Of a stretch of DNA of 64,000 nt, positions 46,094-59,195 are shown one piece after another. Under the pieces are notes generated by a model. It was given only the letters and a program-made list of their open reading frames with translations. It did not search any database and was not told the origin of the DNA. The position numbers and the translations under genes are program-made. How positions within the stretch are numbered: position 1 is the first letter of the stretch; every line of letters starts with the position of its first letter. This DNA is from Methanospirillum hungatei (GTDB lineage Archaea; Halobacteriota; Methanomicrobia; Methanomicrobiales; Methanospirillaceae): positions 1,302,001 to 1,366,000 of the forward strand of contig NZ_CP077107.1 in assembly GCF_019263745.1 (NCBI RefSeq), written 5' to 3'.

Positions 46094-48058
46094 TTATATG
46101 GCTGGTTGCTGTTGTGTGGCACAATGAATCGTTCCATAACCCTCAACCATAGCACGAGCATCTATCCCTACAACCTTTTTTTCAGGAAACAGATACTGCA
46201 AAATAGAAAGTGCCTTTTGATCCCTGGGATCATTAAAAATCGGAACCAAAACAATGGTATTGCCGATATAAAAATTCAGATAACTTGCTGGATACCGATT
46301 GTTTTCATCTTGAACCGGATGGGGCATTGGAATCGTGATGATGGTAAACGGTTTATTATTCTGATCTGTTTCACCTGTCAAAATTTGAAAGTTTTCCTGC
46401 AATATCTGATAATTTTCATCGTCCGGATCTTCTTCAATAGCACAGACTATTGTTGTGGGATTAACAAACCGGGCAATATCATCAATGTGACCATCAGTGT
46501 CATCTCCGACAATACCATTATTTAACCAGATTATTTTTTGAACACACAAGTAGTCTTTTAGATATTGTTCAATATCATCTTGCGTAAGTGATGGATTCCT
46601 GTTCGGATTTAGGAGACATTGTCTTGTTGTGAGAACACAGCCCCTGCCATTTACATCAATGGATCCTCCTTCAAGAATGATTCCGGGGAAAAATGTCCGA
46701 ATCTGCCGCTGAGAGAGTATATTCCTACAGATAATCCCATCGTCAATGAGCTCATCATACTTATTCCCCCATGCATTAAAATCCCAGAAGACTGCAGAAA
46801 TATTCTTTTGAGCACGATTAATTACAAACGAGGGGCCATAATCACGAATCCATACATCAGAATATGACGAAATATGAAAAGTAATACCCGGGTTTTCTAT
46901 CCCTCTCATATGAAGAAAATGTATGATTTTTTCCTCCATTTCTCTATCAGGAACAAGCATTTCAATATGTTCAGTGGGAACAAGTGCGATAATTATATTC
47001 AGATAGGTTTCTTCTACTTCTTCGAGATGGAGAAATGTCAAATCATTATGTGGCCATGCCATCCATACTGACTGGTGCTGTTCCCATTCAGCAGGCATAT
47101 GATATCCCTGATTGGCAGGAGTCAGAGAGTAAGATCCAGTACTTTGGTAATCGACTTTTGAAACAATAGATTTATATGTGTCAATCCTTCGGTTTCTAAA
47201 AAAACCCCATCCTTCGCGTATATCTGAACCATAAGCGAGATCAATGTCAGCATACAGTATCTCTTCTTTTTCTGCAGCTTCGGTCAAAATATTTCCAAAT
47301 GCATCACACACAAAAGAACCTCCAAAAAAGAAGATATTATCCTCCCACCCACACCGATTCACAGCAGCGACCGGAATACTGTTGGCAATAGCATGTGACC
47401 GCTGGATGATCTGCCATGCCTCTTTCCAGGATCCTTCACCCGGAATTTCTCCTTTAATATGCCCAATCGCGGTTGGATAAAAGATAATATCTGCCCCCAT
47501 CAGGGCGACTGATCGTGCTGCTTCAGGAAACCACTGATCATAACATATCAAAACTGTTATGTTTGCATAACGGGTTTGGTGAGTGAGATAGTTCTCCCCA
47601 GGGTGAAAATATCCTTTTTCAAAAAAATAAGGATCCTGTGGAATATGCACCTTATGATAAGGAGGAAGGAGTGAACCGTCTGCATCTATGACAACTGCAG
47701 TATTAAAAACAGTTCTTTCTTTATTTATTTCACAAAATGGGAGTATTAATACAATACCCAGTTCTAGAGCAAGTCTTTGAAAACCACGAATAAAAGGACC
47801 ATCCAAACTCTCACAATATTGCCTGATGTCAAATCCTATGTACTGAGGAAAGTAAATTGATGAAAACAATTCAGGAAGACAGATAATTTCTGAACCATTA
47901 AGTGCAGCGGTTCGGATATTTTTTTCGGTTTGCTGTATAGTATTTCTGATAGTTGAATCAACCGATTGTTGTAGTAATGCTATCCGGCATAATCTGCTCT
48001 TCATAGAATTATCCACTTCCATATTTTTGATTGATCTTTCTTTGGATTGAACATTCAT
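46094..48058 (-). CDS. Fused N-carbamoylputrescine amidase - agmatine deiminase
   Basis: 654 residues, two enzymes in one chain. Residues about 20-305 are a nitrilase-superfamily amidase with the Glu (LPELFSS), Lys (HKVHIPQ) and Cys (LICYDQW) triad, most like AguB. Residues about 318-654 are an agmatine deiminase (AguA): PAEWEQHQSVWMAWPHN, WIRDYGPSF, LEGGSIDVNG, DTDGHIDD, and the nucleophilic Cys in GTIHCATQQQP. Together they would turn agmatine into putrescine. The start at 48058 overlaps the transporter stop by ATGA; ATGs at 48022 and 48004 are alternatives. Confidence 0.9.
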   Translation of the reverse strand: MNVQSKERSIKNMEVDNSMKSRLCRIALLQQSVDSTIRNTIQQTEKNIRTAALNGSEIICLPELFSSIYFPQYIGFDIRQYCESLDGPFIRGFQRLALELGIVLILPFCEINKERTVFNTAVVIDADGSLLPPYHKVHIPQDPYFFEKGYFHPGENYLTHQTRYANITVLICYDQWFPEAARSVALMGADIIFYPTAIGHIKGEIPGEGSWKEAWQIIQRSHAIANSIPVAAVNRCGWEDNIFFFGGSFVCDAFGNILTEAAEKEEILYADIDLAYGSDIREGWGFFRNRRIDTYKSIVSKVDYQSTGSYSLTPANQGYHMPAEWEQHQSVWMAWPHNDLTFLHLEEVEETYLNIIIALVPTEHIEMLVPDREMEEKIIHFLHMRGIENPGITFHISSYSDVWIRDYGPSFVINRAQKNISAVFWDFNAWGNKYDELIDDGIICRNILSQRQIRTFFPGIILEGGSIDVNGRGCVLTTRQCLLNPNRNPSLTQDDIEQYLKDYLCVQKIIWLNNGIVGDDTDGHIDDIARFVNPTTIVCAIEEDPDDENYQILQENFQILTGETDQNNKPFTIITIPMPHPVQDENNRYPASYLNFYIGNTIVLVPIFNDPRDQKALSILQYLFPEKKVVGIDARAMVEGYGTIHCATQQQPAI

Positions 48059-49146
48059 ATTTTATGCTCATGCTGATGATGGAGATCTGGTTTGTGAGGA
48101 TGATCATGAGTTATCTCCTTATGTGCATGTAGATGACTATGTTCACCAGTTGATGATACCGGTGGTACGTGGGAACCATGAACATGATCATGATGAAGGT
48201 CGTTATGTGCATGACGGTGATCATGAACCAAGGGAACATGTGTGTGTATATGGGCATGTTTTTCACTGACCAACAAATATACTCCAAGAATCATGATCAG
48301 AAATGCAAGTGGAAATGCCTGATGAATAGGTTCATGAAACAATAAAAATGAGAATAAAACTCCAAAAAATGGAGATAACGCTAAAAATAAACCTGTTCGT
48401 GCAGTACCAATAGAACGGAGAGCCAATAAAAAAAATACACTCGCAAGGCCACCATAACTAAAAAAACCAATCAAAAGGAACATAGGCACTTCAACATAAG
48501 AAGGCAGATGTTCTCCTATGAGAATTGCTATAAAACCAGTGCACAATCCTGCAGAAAGCCCTTTTATCATTATACATGAAAAAGGATCTTTTCCAGACAC
48601 TCTCCTGCTGATATTGTTATCGAGTGCCCAAAAAATACATGCCAGTAAAACTCCAGCAGCGCCCAGAGATAATCCAAAAATCCCTGATGGATCATATGAT
48701 AAAAGGAGACAGGACATGGTAATCAGTACCATAGCCCCCCAGATCCGTTTTCCAACAGCTTCCTGAAAAATAAATGCTGCAAAAAGCCCGGTAGCAACAG
48801 GTTCGAAATTCAATAAGAGGGATCCAGTTGCCGCCTGTGTTTCTTTCATCGAATACATTAAGACAACAGGTGCTAATATTCCGCCAAAAACAGACATTCC
48901 AGCAAGATAAGGCAGATCATGAATGGTTACTGGTGAATCTGAAGGTGGTTTTCCTCTTCGGAATATTCTGCACCCAATAATCAATGTAAGCATACCAAGC
49001 CCGCTGCCAAGATAAAAGAGAGCAGCTAACATGAGGGGTTCAATATCAGAGACAAAATATTTGGTAACCGGAGCACAGCTCCCAAAAAATACTGCTGATA
49101 ATGTAGCATACAGGAGAGGAATTAAATTTTGCTGTCTAAAATTCAT
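48055..49146 (-). CDS. DMT-family (EamA) transporter with His-rich tail
   Basis: 363 residues. Ten hydrophobic helices (two EamA repeats, residues about 8-292) are followed by a cytoplasmic tail of about 68 residues with 24 His (HAHIHTH, HDHRHAH, HHDHVHGSH and so on), likely to bind metal. The gene is coupled to the agmatine-pathway fusion by ATGA overlap, so it may move agmatine, putrescine or a related amine; a metal-linked role is the alternative. Both are inference. Confidence 0.88.
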   Translation of the reverse strand: MNFRQQNLIPLLYATLSAVFFGSCAPVTKYFVSDIEPLMLAALFYLGSGLGMLTLIIGCRIFRRGKPPSDSPVTIHDLPYLAGMSVFGGILAPVVLMYSMKETQAATGSLLLNFEPVATGLFAAFIFQEAVGKRIWGAMVLITMSCLLLSYDPSGIFGLSLGAAGVLLACIFWALDNNISRRVSGKDPFSCIMIKGLSAGLCTGFIAILIGEHLPSYVEVPMFLLIGFFSYGGLASVFFLLALRSIGTARTGLFLALSPFFGVLFSFLLFHEPIHQAFPLAFLIMILGVYLLVSEKHAHIHTHVPLVHDHRHAHNDLHHDHVHGSHVPPVSSTGEHSHLHAHKEITHDHPHKPDLHHQHEHKI

Positions 49147-49225
49147 GATGCATATAATCCGGACCAGGATATCTCTGACAGATTTATCATGATCAGGTTT
49201 ATGCTATTCGGAAAAAGGAGATGGA

Positions 49226-50056
49226 TTATTCCATTTTATATTTCTGTTTCAAAGCTTCCCAGTCAGGGGATGCCATTAATTTGTCAAGACCTGCATTCAG
49301 TTTTTCAAGCAGTTCTGTATCATCCTTCCGCACAGCAATGCCGAAATCCTCATTAGTCTCTACCATACCAATTTTTGCAACAGGTTTACCTGCAATGATG
49401 TCATTCATTACGGTACTGTCATACATAACTGCATCAATACGACCAGACACCAGATCATCAACTGCCAATGGTGTATTGTCATATAATTTCAGATTCGCTG
49501 CAGACATGAGACTCTTGTTAACAAGGTTTTCATCAATCCAGATTGCAGCAGTACATCCACGCTGAGTTCCAATAATTACAGATCCATTCTTTACCTGATC
49601 TAATGTTATCGGAGAACCTTCTTTCACAACCACCATCTGATTGACGGTCCAGTATGGCTTTGAAAAGTTTACTTTTTCTTTCCTTTCATCAGTGATGGTC
49701 ATCCCTGCATACACAAGATCAATCTTGCTTGCCTGGAGTGCAGGAATAATTCCATCCCATGCGATTGGAATAAATTCTACTTCAAATCCCTGATCTTTCG
49801 CGATCCATTTCATTGAATCTACATCAAACCCGGTCGCTTTTCCATCAGGACCTACCATTGAAAATGGCTGATAAGCTGCATCAATTCCTACTCTATAAAA
49901 ATCTGCTGTGCTTTGAGTGACAGGAGCTGACTCTGTTGTTTGTACATTTGCTTCAGGTGTTGATGCAGGTTGCTCTGTTGTCGTACATCCACATACAAAC
50001 AATAAGGCTACCAGTCCGATGAGAGAGACTAGTACTAATACACTTTTCTTCATCAT
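49226..50056 (-). CDS. Polar amino acid ABC transporter, substrate-binding lipoprotein
   Basis: 276 residues. Lipobox VCGCT (Cys about 24) after a hydrophobic segment, a Thr/Ser/Pro-rich linker, then the family 3 solute-binding fold: VGIDAAYQPFSM, GFDVDSMKWIA, WDGIIPALQASKIDLVYAGMTIT and ER-K-x-VNFS. Divergent from a paralogous binding protein gene; probably shares its permeases. Ligand not deducible. Confidence 0.92.
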   Translation of the reverse strand: MMKKSVLVLVSLIGLVALLFVCGCTTTEQPASTPEANVQTTESAPVTQSTADFYRVGIDAAYQPFSMVGPDGKATGFDVDSMKWIAKDQGFEVEFIPIAWDGIIPALQASKIDLVYAGMTITDERKEKVNFSKPYWTVNQMVVVKEGSPITLDQVKNGSVIIGTQRGCTAAIWIDENLVNKSLMSAANLKLYDNTPLAVDDLVSGRIDAVMYDSTVMNDIIAGKPVAKIGMVETNEDFGIAVRKDDTELLEKLNAGLDKLMASPDWEALKQKYKME

Positions 50057-50200
50057 TGATGGTATTGTCTGCCTCGTACATATGTATTAGGAAATGATTC
50101 ACATACGAATGTCCATTATGATTTATATACCTAAATTTATCGGGATAGAATTATGAAAACAAAAGCAAAACGGATAAATGAGTTCTGATAAAAACGTTTG

Positions 50201-51025
50201 ATGATGGACAAAAAGGTTGTATCTGTGATTCTGGGTATCTTTGTTCTCATAGGTGTGTGCCTATGTGGATGCACGGAAAAACCCGCGGAACAGTCAGGTG
50301 AAATTATCTCTCCAGAAACTACATCTGAAGCAGCTATTTCAGACAAACCAACATACATTGTTGGAATTGACGGCGAATATCCACCATACAGTTTTATCGA
50401 TAAAAATGGTGAGCCACAAGGATTTGATGTGGAATCAGTCAAGTGGATTGCTGATGATATGGGCTTTAACGTCAAGATTCAAGCAATGGCATGGGATGGA
50501 ATTATTCCTGCACTTCAGGCTGGCAAGATTGACATGGTCTATTCAGGTATGACCATAACAGATGAACGGAAAGAAGTAGTTAACTTTAGCACCCCATATT
50601 TGAAAATTAACCAATCTGTTGCGGTACATGATGATACAAACTTGACAATGGATGACTTTATGGCCGGAACCGGAAAAGTAGGTGCACAGCGCGGAACTAC
50701 CGGAGCTTTCTGGGTAGAAGAAAACCTTGTCAATAAGAGTGTGATGTCAGCCGATATGTTGGTAACATACGATAATTTCCCACTGGTCGCAACAGATCTC
50801 CAAAATAAGCGGATTGATTTCGCAATTTACGACAGACCACCAATGATGGATGCAATTTCAGGAAAACCACTTCACATAATCGGTGAAATTGATACAGGTG
50901 AAGATTATGGTGTTGCTATTCGAAAGACTGACCCAGAACTTCTTGAGACGATTAATGAAGGACTGGCTCACCTGATGGCATCTCCAAAGTGGATCGAATT
51001 ACAACAAAAATATGAGATGGAATAA
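50201..51025 (+). CDS. Polar amino acid ABC transporter, second substrate-binding lipoprotein
   Basis: 274 residues, clearly a paralogue of the divergent gene at 49226: LCGCT lipobox, VGIDGEYPPYSF, GFDVESVKWIA, WDGIIPALQAGKIDMVYSGMTIT. Amino-acid ligand-contact loops differ, so the ligand may differ. ATGs at 50201 and 50204 are both possible. First gene of the + strand transporter cluster, 125 bases before the first permease. Confidence 0.92.
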   Translation: MMDKKVVSVILGIFVLIGVCLCGCTEKPAEQSGEIISPETTSEAAISDKPTYIVGIDGEYPPYSFIDKNGEPQGFDVESVKWIADDMGFNVKIQAMAWDGIIPALQAGKIDMVYSGMTITDERKEVVNFSTPYLKINQSVAVHDDTNLTMDDFMAGTGKVGAQRGTTGAFWVEENLVNKSVMSADMLVTYDNFPLVATDLQNKRIDFAIYDRPPMMDAISGKPLHIIGEIDTGEDYGVAIRKTDPELLETINEGLAHLMASPKWIELQQKYEME

Positions 51026-51150
51026 AACATTTCATCTTTTCTTATCACCTATTATTGAATACAATACGTCCCATGCCTTACGTCATGTATCAAAGAGTCG
51101 AATAAAGAACTCTGGGAAGCCATGATGTTTAGGTCGGAGTTTTACTGATT

Positions 51151-51822
51151 ATGGTTATAGAGATTCTAATTGACTGGTTTCCGTATCTTTTCAGCGGTAT
51201 TGTCCTGACTCTTGGACTTGTTGCATCAGCCCTTATAATCGGAGTCGGTCTTGGTCTTCCTATGGCATTAGGACAAGTATATGGCTCTTTGCCAGTCAGG
51301 ACTGGAATATCCATATATGTCTGGTTTTTCAGAGGTCTTCCTGTCCTTGTCCTTCTCTTTTTGTTTTATTTTGGTATATTTCCTGCATTGGGTTTTGATT
51401 TTCCTGCATTTTATGTTGGAGCAGTTGTTTTGGGGTTGTGGGGTGCAGCTTATCAGTCACAAGTTTTCAGAGGAGCAATCCAATCAATATCTGAAGGACA
51501 GATGACTGCAGCACGATCACTTGGTATGTCCAGATTTCAGGCAATAAGAAGTGTCATTTTGCCTCAGGCTATGAGAATTGCACTCCCAGGATGGTCTAAT
51601 CAATACCCTGAAATTTTAACAGAATCATCTGTATGTTATGCTATTGGAGTAGCTGAACTACTCACTCGATCATCACAGATTGTTTCTCAAACCTATGTTA
51701 CTTTACCAATTTATCTGGCATGTGCGGTCATATTTATTCTTTTGAGTTATGTAGGCACGACAGGTATCCATATGCTTGAGAAAAAAATTGAAATTCCCGG
51801 GTTCGGACCAGGAGGGTCATAA
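51151..51822 (+). CDS. Amino acid ABC transporter permease (HisM/Q type)
   Basis: 223 residues with about five membrane helices. The EAA loop contacting the ATPase is seen as GQMTAARSLGMSRFQAIRSVILPQA. An arginine-rich FFRGLPVLVLLF segment is typical. Starts ATG at 51151. Confidence 0.93.
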   Translation: MVIEILIDWFPYLFSGIVLTLGLVASALIIGVGLGLPMALGQVYGSLPVRTGISIYVWFFRGLPVLVLLFLFYFGIFPALGFDFPAFYVGAVVLGLWGAAYQSQVFRGAIQSISEGQMTAARSLGMSRFQAIRSVILPQAMRIALPGWSNQYPEILTESSVCYAIGVAELLTRSSQIVSQTYVTLPIYLACAVIFILLSYVGTTGIHMLEKKIEIPGFGPGGS

Positions 51823-51826
51823 TTAC

Positions 51827-52579
51827 ATGACTGAAGAAAAATATATTTTACGGGTTGAAGAGGTTAAAAAAGCATTTGGAACGAATGAAGTACTAAAAGG
51901 TGTATCAATAAAAGTTAAAAAAGGTGAGACAATATGCTTCATTGGTCCATCTGGTACTGGAAAAAGTACGCTCCTTCGGTGTATAAATCAGCTCACTATT
52001 CCGGATAGTGGAAAGATATTCCTCAATGAAGAAGAAGTCACTCATGCTGGTCCCCGGATAAATTACTTCAGACAGAAAATTGGCATGGTATTTCAAAATT
52101 TTTTCTTGTTTGATCATCTCACTGCAGTAAAAAATGTTGAAATCGCTCTTCTCAAAGTAAAAAAAATGTCAGCCAAAGAAGCAAGAGAAAAAGCAATGTT
52201 TGAATTGAAACAGGTTGGCATGGCAGACTGGGCTAATCATTACCCTGCCGAATTATCTGGAGGACAAGCACAAAGAGTGTCAATTGCCCGGGCCCTGGCA
52301 ATGGATCCGGACATTATGCTCTTTGATGAACCAACAAGTGCTCTTGATCCGGAACTTACCAGAGAAGTTCTTGAAGTAATGAAAAAATTATCACAACAAG
52401 GTATGACCATGTTAGTCGTCACCCATGAAATGGGGTTTGCATGTTCTGTTGCGAATAAAATTTGTTTCATGGAACATGGGCATATTAAGGAAGAAGGGTC
52501 ACCAGATGAACTACTGAATAATCCGAATTTTGAACGATGTAAAGCTTTTATCGGAGAATTCAGAGAATACAGTCAATAA
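51827..52579 (+). CDS. Amino acid ABC transporter ATP-binding protein (GlnQ type)
   Basis: 250 residues. Walker A GPSGTGKST, Q-loop MVFQNFFLFDH, signature LSGGQAQRV, Walker B IMLFDEPTSALDPE and H-loop VTHEMGF are all intact. ATG at 51827 is 4 bases after the permease stop with GGAGG upstream. Lies between the two permease genes. Confidence 0.96.
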   Translation: MTEEKYILRVEEVKKAFGTNEVLKGVSIKVKKGETICFIGPSGTGKSTLLRCINQLTIPDSGKIFLNEEEVTHAGPRINYFRQKIGMVFQNFFLFDHLTAVKNVEIALLKVKKMSAKEAREKAMFELKQVGMADWANHYPAELSGGQAQRVSIARALAMDPDIMLFDEPTSALDPELTREVLEVMKKLSQQGMTMLVVTHEMGFACSVANKICFMEHGHIKEEGSPDELLNNPNFERCKAFIGEFREYSQ

Positions 52580-52588
52580 ACCAGAAAA

Positions 52589-53191
52589 ATGGATCAGACA
52601 ACATTTATTTTTGACGTCATGATTCCGGCCTTTGGAAACGGTTTACTCATGACCCTTGCTCTTGTTGCAGTAACTGCACCTATTGGATTACTCATAGGTA
52701 TAGGAGTTGCATGTGGGAGAGTGTATGGAGGTAAAGGACTGACTTGGTTGATGCAATTATATGCCATTTTTTTCCGAGGGTGCCCCTTACTACTTCTCTT
52801 ATTTATTTTGTATTTCGGTCTGCCTTCTTTTGGAATTGTATTGACTCCTTTTGTTGCATCAGTTCTCGGTTTTATTTTATGTAATAGTTCATATAATTCA
52901 GAATATATTAGAGGGTCAATTCTTTCAGTGAAAGAGGGTCAGCTTATTGCAGCGAAAGCACTGGGAATGACAAAAAATCAGGCTGTATTAAATATTGTTT
53001 TACCTCAGGCATTAAGACGGTCAATTCCAGGAATATCCAATGAATTTATTTATCTGATTAAATATTCATCACTTAAATATTTTGCATATAATGAAACATT
53101 TTTCGCAGTAGCATTAGTGTATCTGGCACTTGTTACCATTACAACATTCGGAGCAAATGCATTAGAAAAGAAGTATGCTATACCGGGATAA
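52589..53191 (+). CDS. Amino acid ABC transporter permease, second subunit
   Basis: 200 residues, about five membrane helices, EAA loop GQLIAAKALGMTKNQAVLNIVLPQA. Paralogous to the permease at 51151, so the channel is probably a heterodimer. Follows the ATPase by 9 bases. Confidence 0.92.
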   Translation: MDQTTFIFDVMIPAFGNGLLMTLALVAVTAPIGLLIGIGVACGRVYGGKGLTWLMQLYAIFFRGCPLLLLLFILYFGLPSFGIVLTPFVASVLGFILCNSSYNSEYIRGSILSVKEGQLIAAKALGMTKNQAVLNIVLPQALRRSIPGISNEFIYLIKYSSLKYFAYNETFFAVALVYLALVTITTFGANALEKKYAIPG

Positions 53192-53209
53192 TCCCGATTT
53201 TTCCTTTCG

Positions 53210-53941
53210 TTACAAAACTACAGGATATGCTATTTCAGAATCACTTTGTCCATATATTTCATCTCCGGGGAATGTTGCCTTCACTGCATACTTCCCATTA
53301 TCACGTGCAGGAAATGAAAATTCGAAATAACCAATCTCATCCGTTGTAACCGGACCTAAAGTTTGCCAAATCCTTCTCGTATCATCTTCGCACAGAGCAC
53401 AACTATACGAGGGTAATCCAAAAGAATACGAAACTTGTCGATACCCGATACCATTTCCTTCTATATCGCGAAGCCATCCGCTCATCTGAACATTATCTCC
53501 TTTAAAGACAGTATTAAATGGACCTGATAATGTGAGCTCAGTCTCTTTTACACGTAATCTGGGAGTAACTTTTAATGGCACTGATGGGCTTGAGTATTCT
53601 CCATACCTGGCATTAAAACTCCAGTCACCTATCGCATCTGCATTCATCTCAAGACTAAATAGTCCTTCAGAGTTTACACGCTGTTGATAATAGACACCTG
53701 CACGACTACCCTTGGGAGAAGTAACCTGCAGTAAAATTCTGTCTCCCGGATGTGATAATAAAGATGGGACAATATATCCTTCAATCAGAAACGTATCTCC
53801 AATTTCAATAGAATTTTCTGAAATAGTTAAATCAATAAAAAAAGCCTCTGATATTTGGCTTTCATTTCCCGTTGCACATACAATTGCGGAGGTAGTCAAT
53901 AAAAGAAAAGACACACAGATAATATTATAAATTCTCATCAT
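53210..53941 (-). CDS. Secreted Ig-like beta protein
   Basis: 243 residues with a signal peptide (about 1-23, ending VCA). The mature part is beta-rich with two Ig-like units; LTISENSIEIGDTFLIEGYI and LTLSGPFNTVFKGDNVQMSGWL begin them in the same way. CALC pair near residue 180. Typical of methanogen surface proteins; function unknown. The ATG at 53941 precedes the signal peptide directly; longer frames to 54013 have non-signal residues first. Confidence 0.78.
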   Translation of the reverse strand: MMRIYNIICVSFLLLTTSAIVCATGNESQISEAFFIDLTISENSIEIGDTFLIEGYIVPSLLSHPGDRILLQVTSPKGSRAGVYYQQRVNSEGLFSLEMNADAIGDWSFNARYGEYSSPSVPLKVTPRLRVKETELTLSGPFNTVFKGDNVQMSGWLRDIEGNGIGYRQVSYSFGLPSYSCALCEDDTRRIWQTLGPVTTDEIGYFEFSFPARDNGKYAVKATFPGDEIYGQSDSEIAYPVVL

Positions 53942-54015
53942 ACAATTTTCAGTATCCTCTAGAACTGTTAAATATATGAGTTTTTCCAGATAATGAGGAA
54001 CAAGGTAACACAATG

Positions 54016-54056
54016 TAACAATTTACAATAATAACAAGAAGAACAATTCAAGAATA
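54016..54056 (-). terminator. Pyrimidine-rich terminator of rRNA operon 1
   Basis: Read on the - strand after 5S, TTGTTCTTCTTGTTATTATTG is a T-rich run typical of archaeal termination. The same 41 bases follow the second operon (59956-59996). Confidence 0.5.
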
Positions 54057-54074
54057 GATCATTTTTTCATTGAA

Positions 54075-54197
54075 CAATAGCAGCGAGGAAGGTTTCCCGA
54101 GGACTCGCGTACCTCAGTACCATCATCCACGTGAGGTGTCTTAACTTCCGTGTTCGGAAAGGGAACGGGTGTAACACACCTGCTGTGGCCGCTATTG
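54075..54197 (-). rRNA. rrf: 5S rRNA, operon 1
   Basis: About 123 bases. The closing stem CAATAGC/GCTATTG and the loop sequence with CCGAACACGGAAGTTAAG are standard 5S. Ends are set by the closing stem and may be off by a few bases. Three bases from tRNA-Cys. Confidence 0.95.
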
Positions 54198-54199
54198 AG

Positions 54200-54271
54200 A
54201 GCCAAGATCCGGATTTGAACCGGAGTGTAGTTGATCTGCAGTCAACCGCGTGGCCGCTCCGCCATCTTGGC
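54200..54271 (-). tRNA. tRNA-Cys (GCA), operon 1
   Basis: 72 bases: acceptor GCCAAGA/TCTTGGC, anticodon loop CTGCAGA, T-arm GGTTCAAATCC. The anticodon is at 54237-54239. It lies between 23S and 5S, not after 5S as in many euryarchaea. Confidence 0.96.
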
Positions 54272-54288
54272 CTGGCTTGGACAGTGTT

Positions 54289-54344
54289 GGAGACGCAGGA
54301 AAAGAATCAGTAGCGTTTCAGGATTTCGTCTGGGTTTGAGAAAC
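54289..54344 (-). other. 23S processing stem, 3' arm, operon 1
   Basis: On the - strand this 3' flank of 23S (…CAAACCCAGACG…CTGCGTCTCC) can pair with the 5' flank at 57271-57327. The two flanks share CAAACCCA, GAAACGC and CTGCGTCTCC with small offsets. This is the long stem that archaea cut at a bulge-helix-bulge site to free pre-23S. Confidence 0.7.
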
Positions 54345-54349
54345 TGAAT

Positions 54350-57270
<2,921 letters not shown>

Positions 57271-57327
57271 GTTTCTTCAAACCCATGTAACGTCCAGAAA
57301 CGCCTAGTGATCTCTTTCTGCGTCTCC
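57271..57327 (-). other. 23S processing stem, 5' arm, operon 1
   Basis: Flank just before 23S on the - strand; the + strand reads GTTTCTTCAAACCCATG and ends with CTGCGTCTCC, matching the reverse complement of the 3' flank at 54289-54344. Confidence 0.7.
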
Positions 57328-57420
57328 TTTACACAGCGTATCATTGCCCCGGTTTCACGGGGTCTCAAGCCCTTCCCCGGATCTGTCGCCAGACCGGGTG
57401 CATCTAAAATCTAACACCAG

Positions 57421-57493
57421 TGGACCCGTGGGGATTTGAACCCCAGGCCTCGGCGTTGCAAACGCCGCGCTCTTCCAACTGAGCTACGAGCCC
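57421..57493 (-). tRNA. tRNA-Ala (TGC), operon 1
   Basis: 73 bases in the 16S-23S spacer: acceptor GGGCTCG/CGGGTCC, anticodon loop TTTGCAA, T-arm GGTTCAAATCC. The anticodon is at 57458-57460. The usual spacer tRNA in euryarchaea. Confidence 0.97.
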
Positions 57494-57507
57494 TCTGATT
57501 CCATTCC

Positions 57508-57553
57508 GGAACACTGGCAACTCTATGGTCTGTCTGCATCTGCTACTACTTTC
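57508..57553 (-). other. 16S processing stem, 3' arm, operon 1
   Basis: On the - strand AAAGTAGTAGCAGATGCAGACAG…GCCAGTGTTCC pairs, allowing G-U, with the 16S leader at 59057-59101, whose complement reads AAAGTATTGGCAGATGTAGACAG…ACCAGTATTCC. Such stems carry the site cut to free pre-16S. Confidence 0.75.
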
Positions 57554-57561
57554 ATTTCGTT

Positions 57562-59028
<1,467 letters not shown>

Positions 59029-59056
59029 TCCAAATTTCTCGCACACTGTATCACTT

Positions 59057-59101
59057 AAAGTATTGGCAGATGTAGACAGATATCCACATTACCAGTATTC
59101 C
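59057..59101 (-). other. 16S processing stem, 5' arm, operon 1
   Basis: Leader sequence complementary to the 16S 3' flank (57508-57553), with G-U pairs and a few mismatches. Confidence 0.75.
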
Positions 59102-59175
59102 TATGTCAGAACCGATACTGCACTTCAATGCATTCGTCGGCTCTCCATTAAAACGGCCTCTTACGTTGCTCCCTG

Positions 59176-59195
59176 AAGGTTATATACTTTTGTAT
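59176..59195 (-). promoter_or_regulatory. Candidate box A promoter of rRNA operon 1
   Basis: The - strand reads ACAAAAGTATATAACC: a purine-rich BRE-like part and a TATA element about 150 bases before 16S. That leaves room for a leader holding the 5' processing arm. A CTATATATG element near 59278-59288 is a second candidate. Confidence 0.5.

Noticed and set aside
48100-48262. Simple DNA repeat at the end of the transporter gene
   Set aside because: CAT/CAC-rich sequence explained by the His-rich tail in frame.
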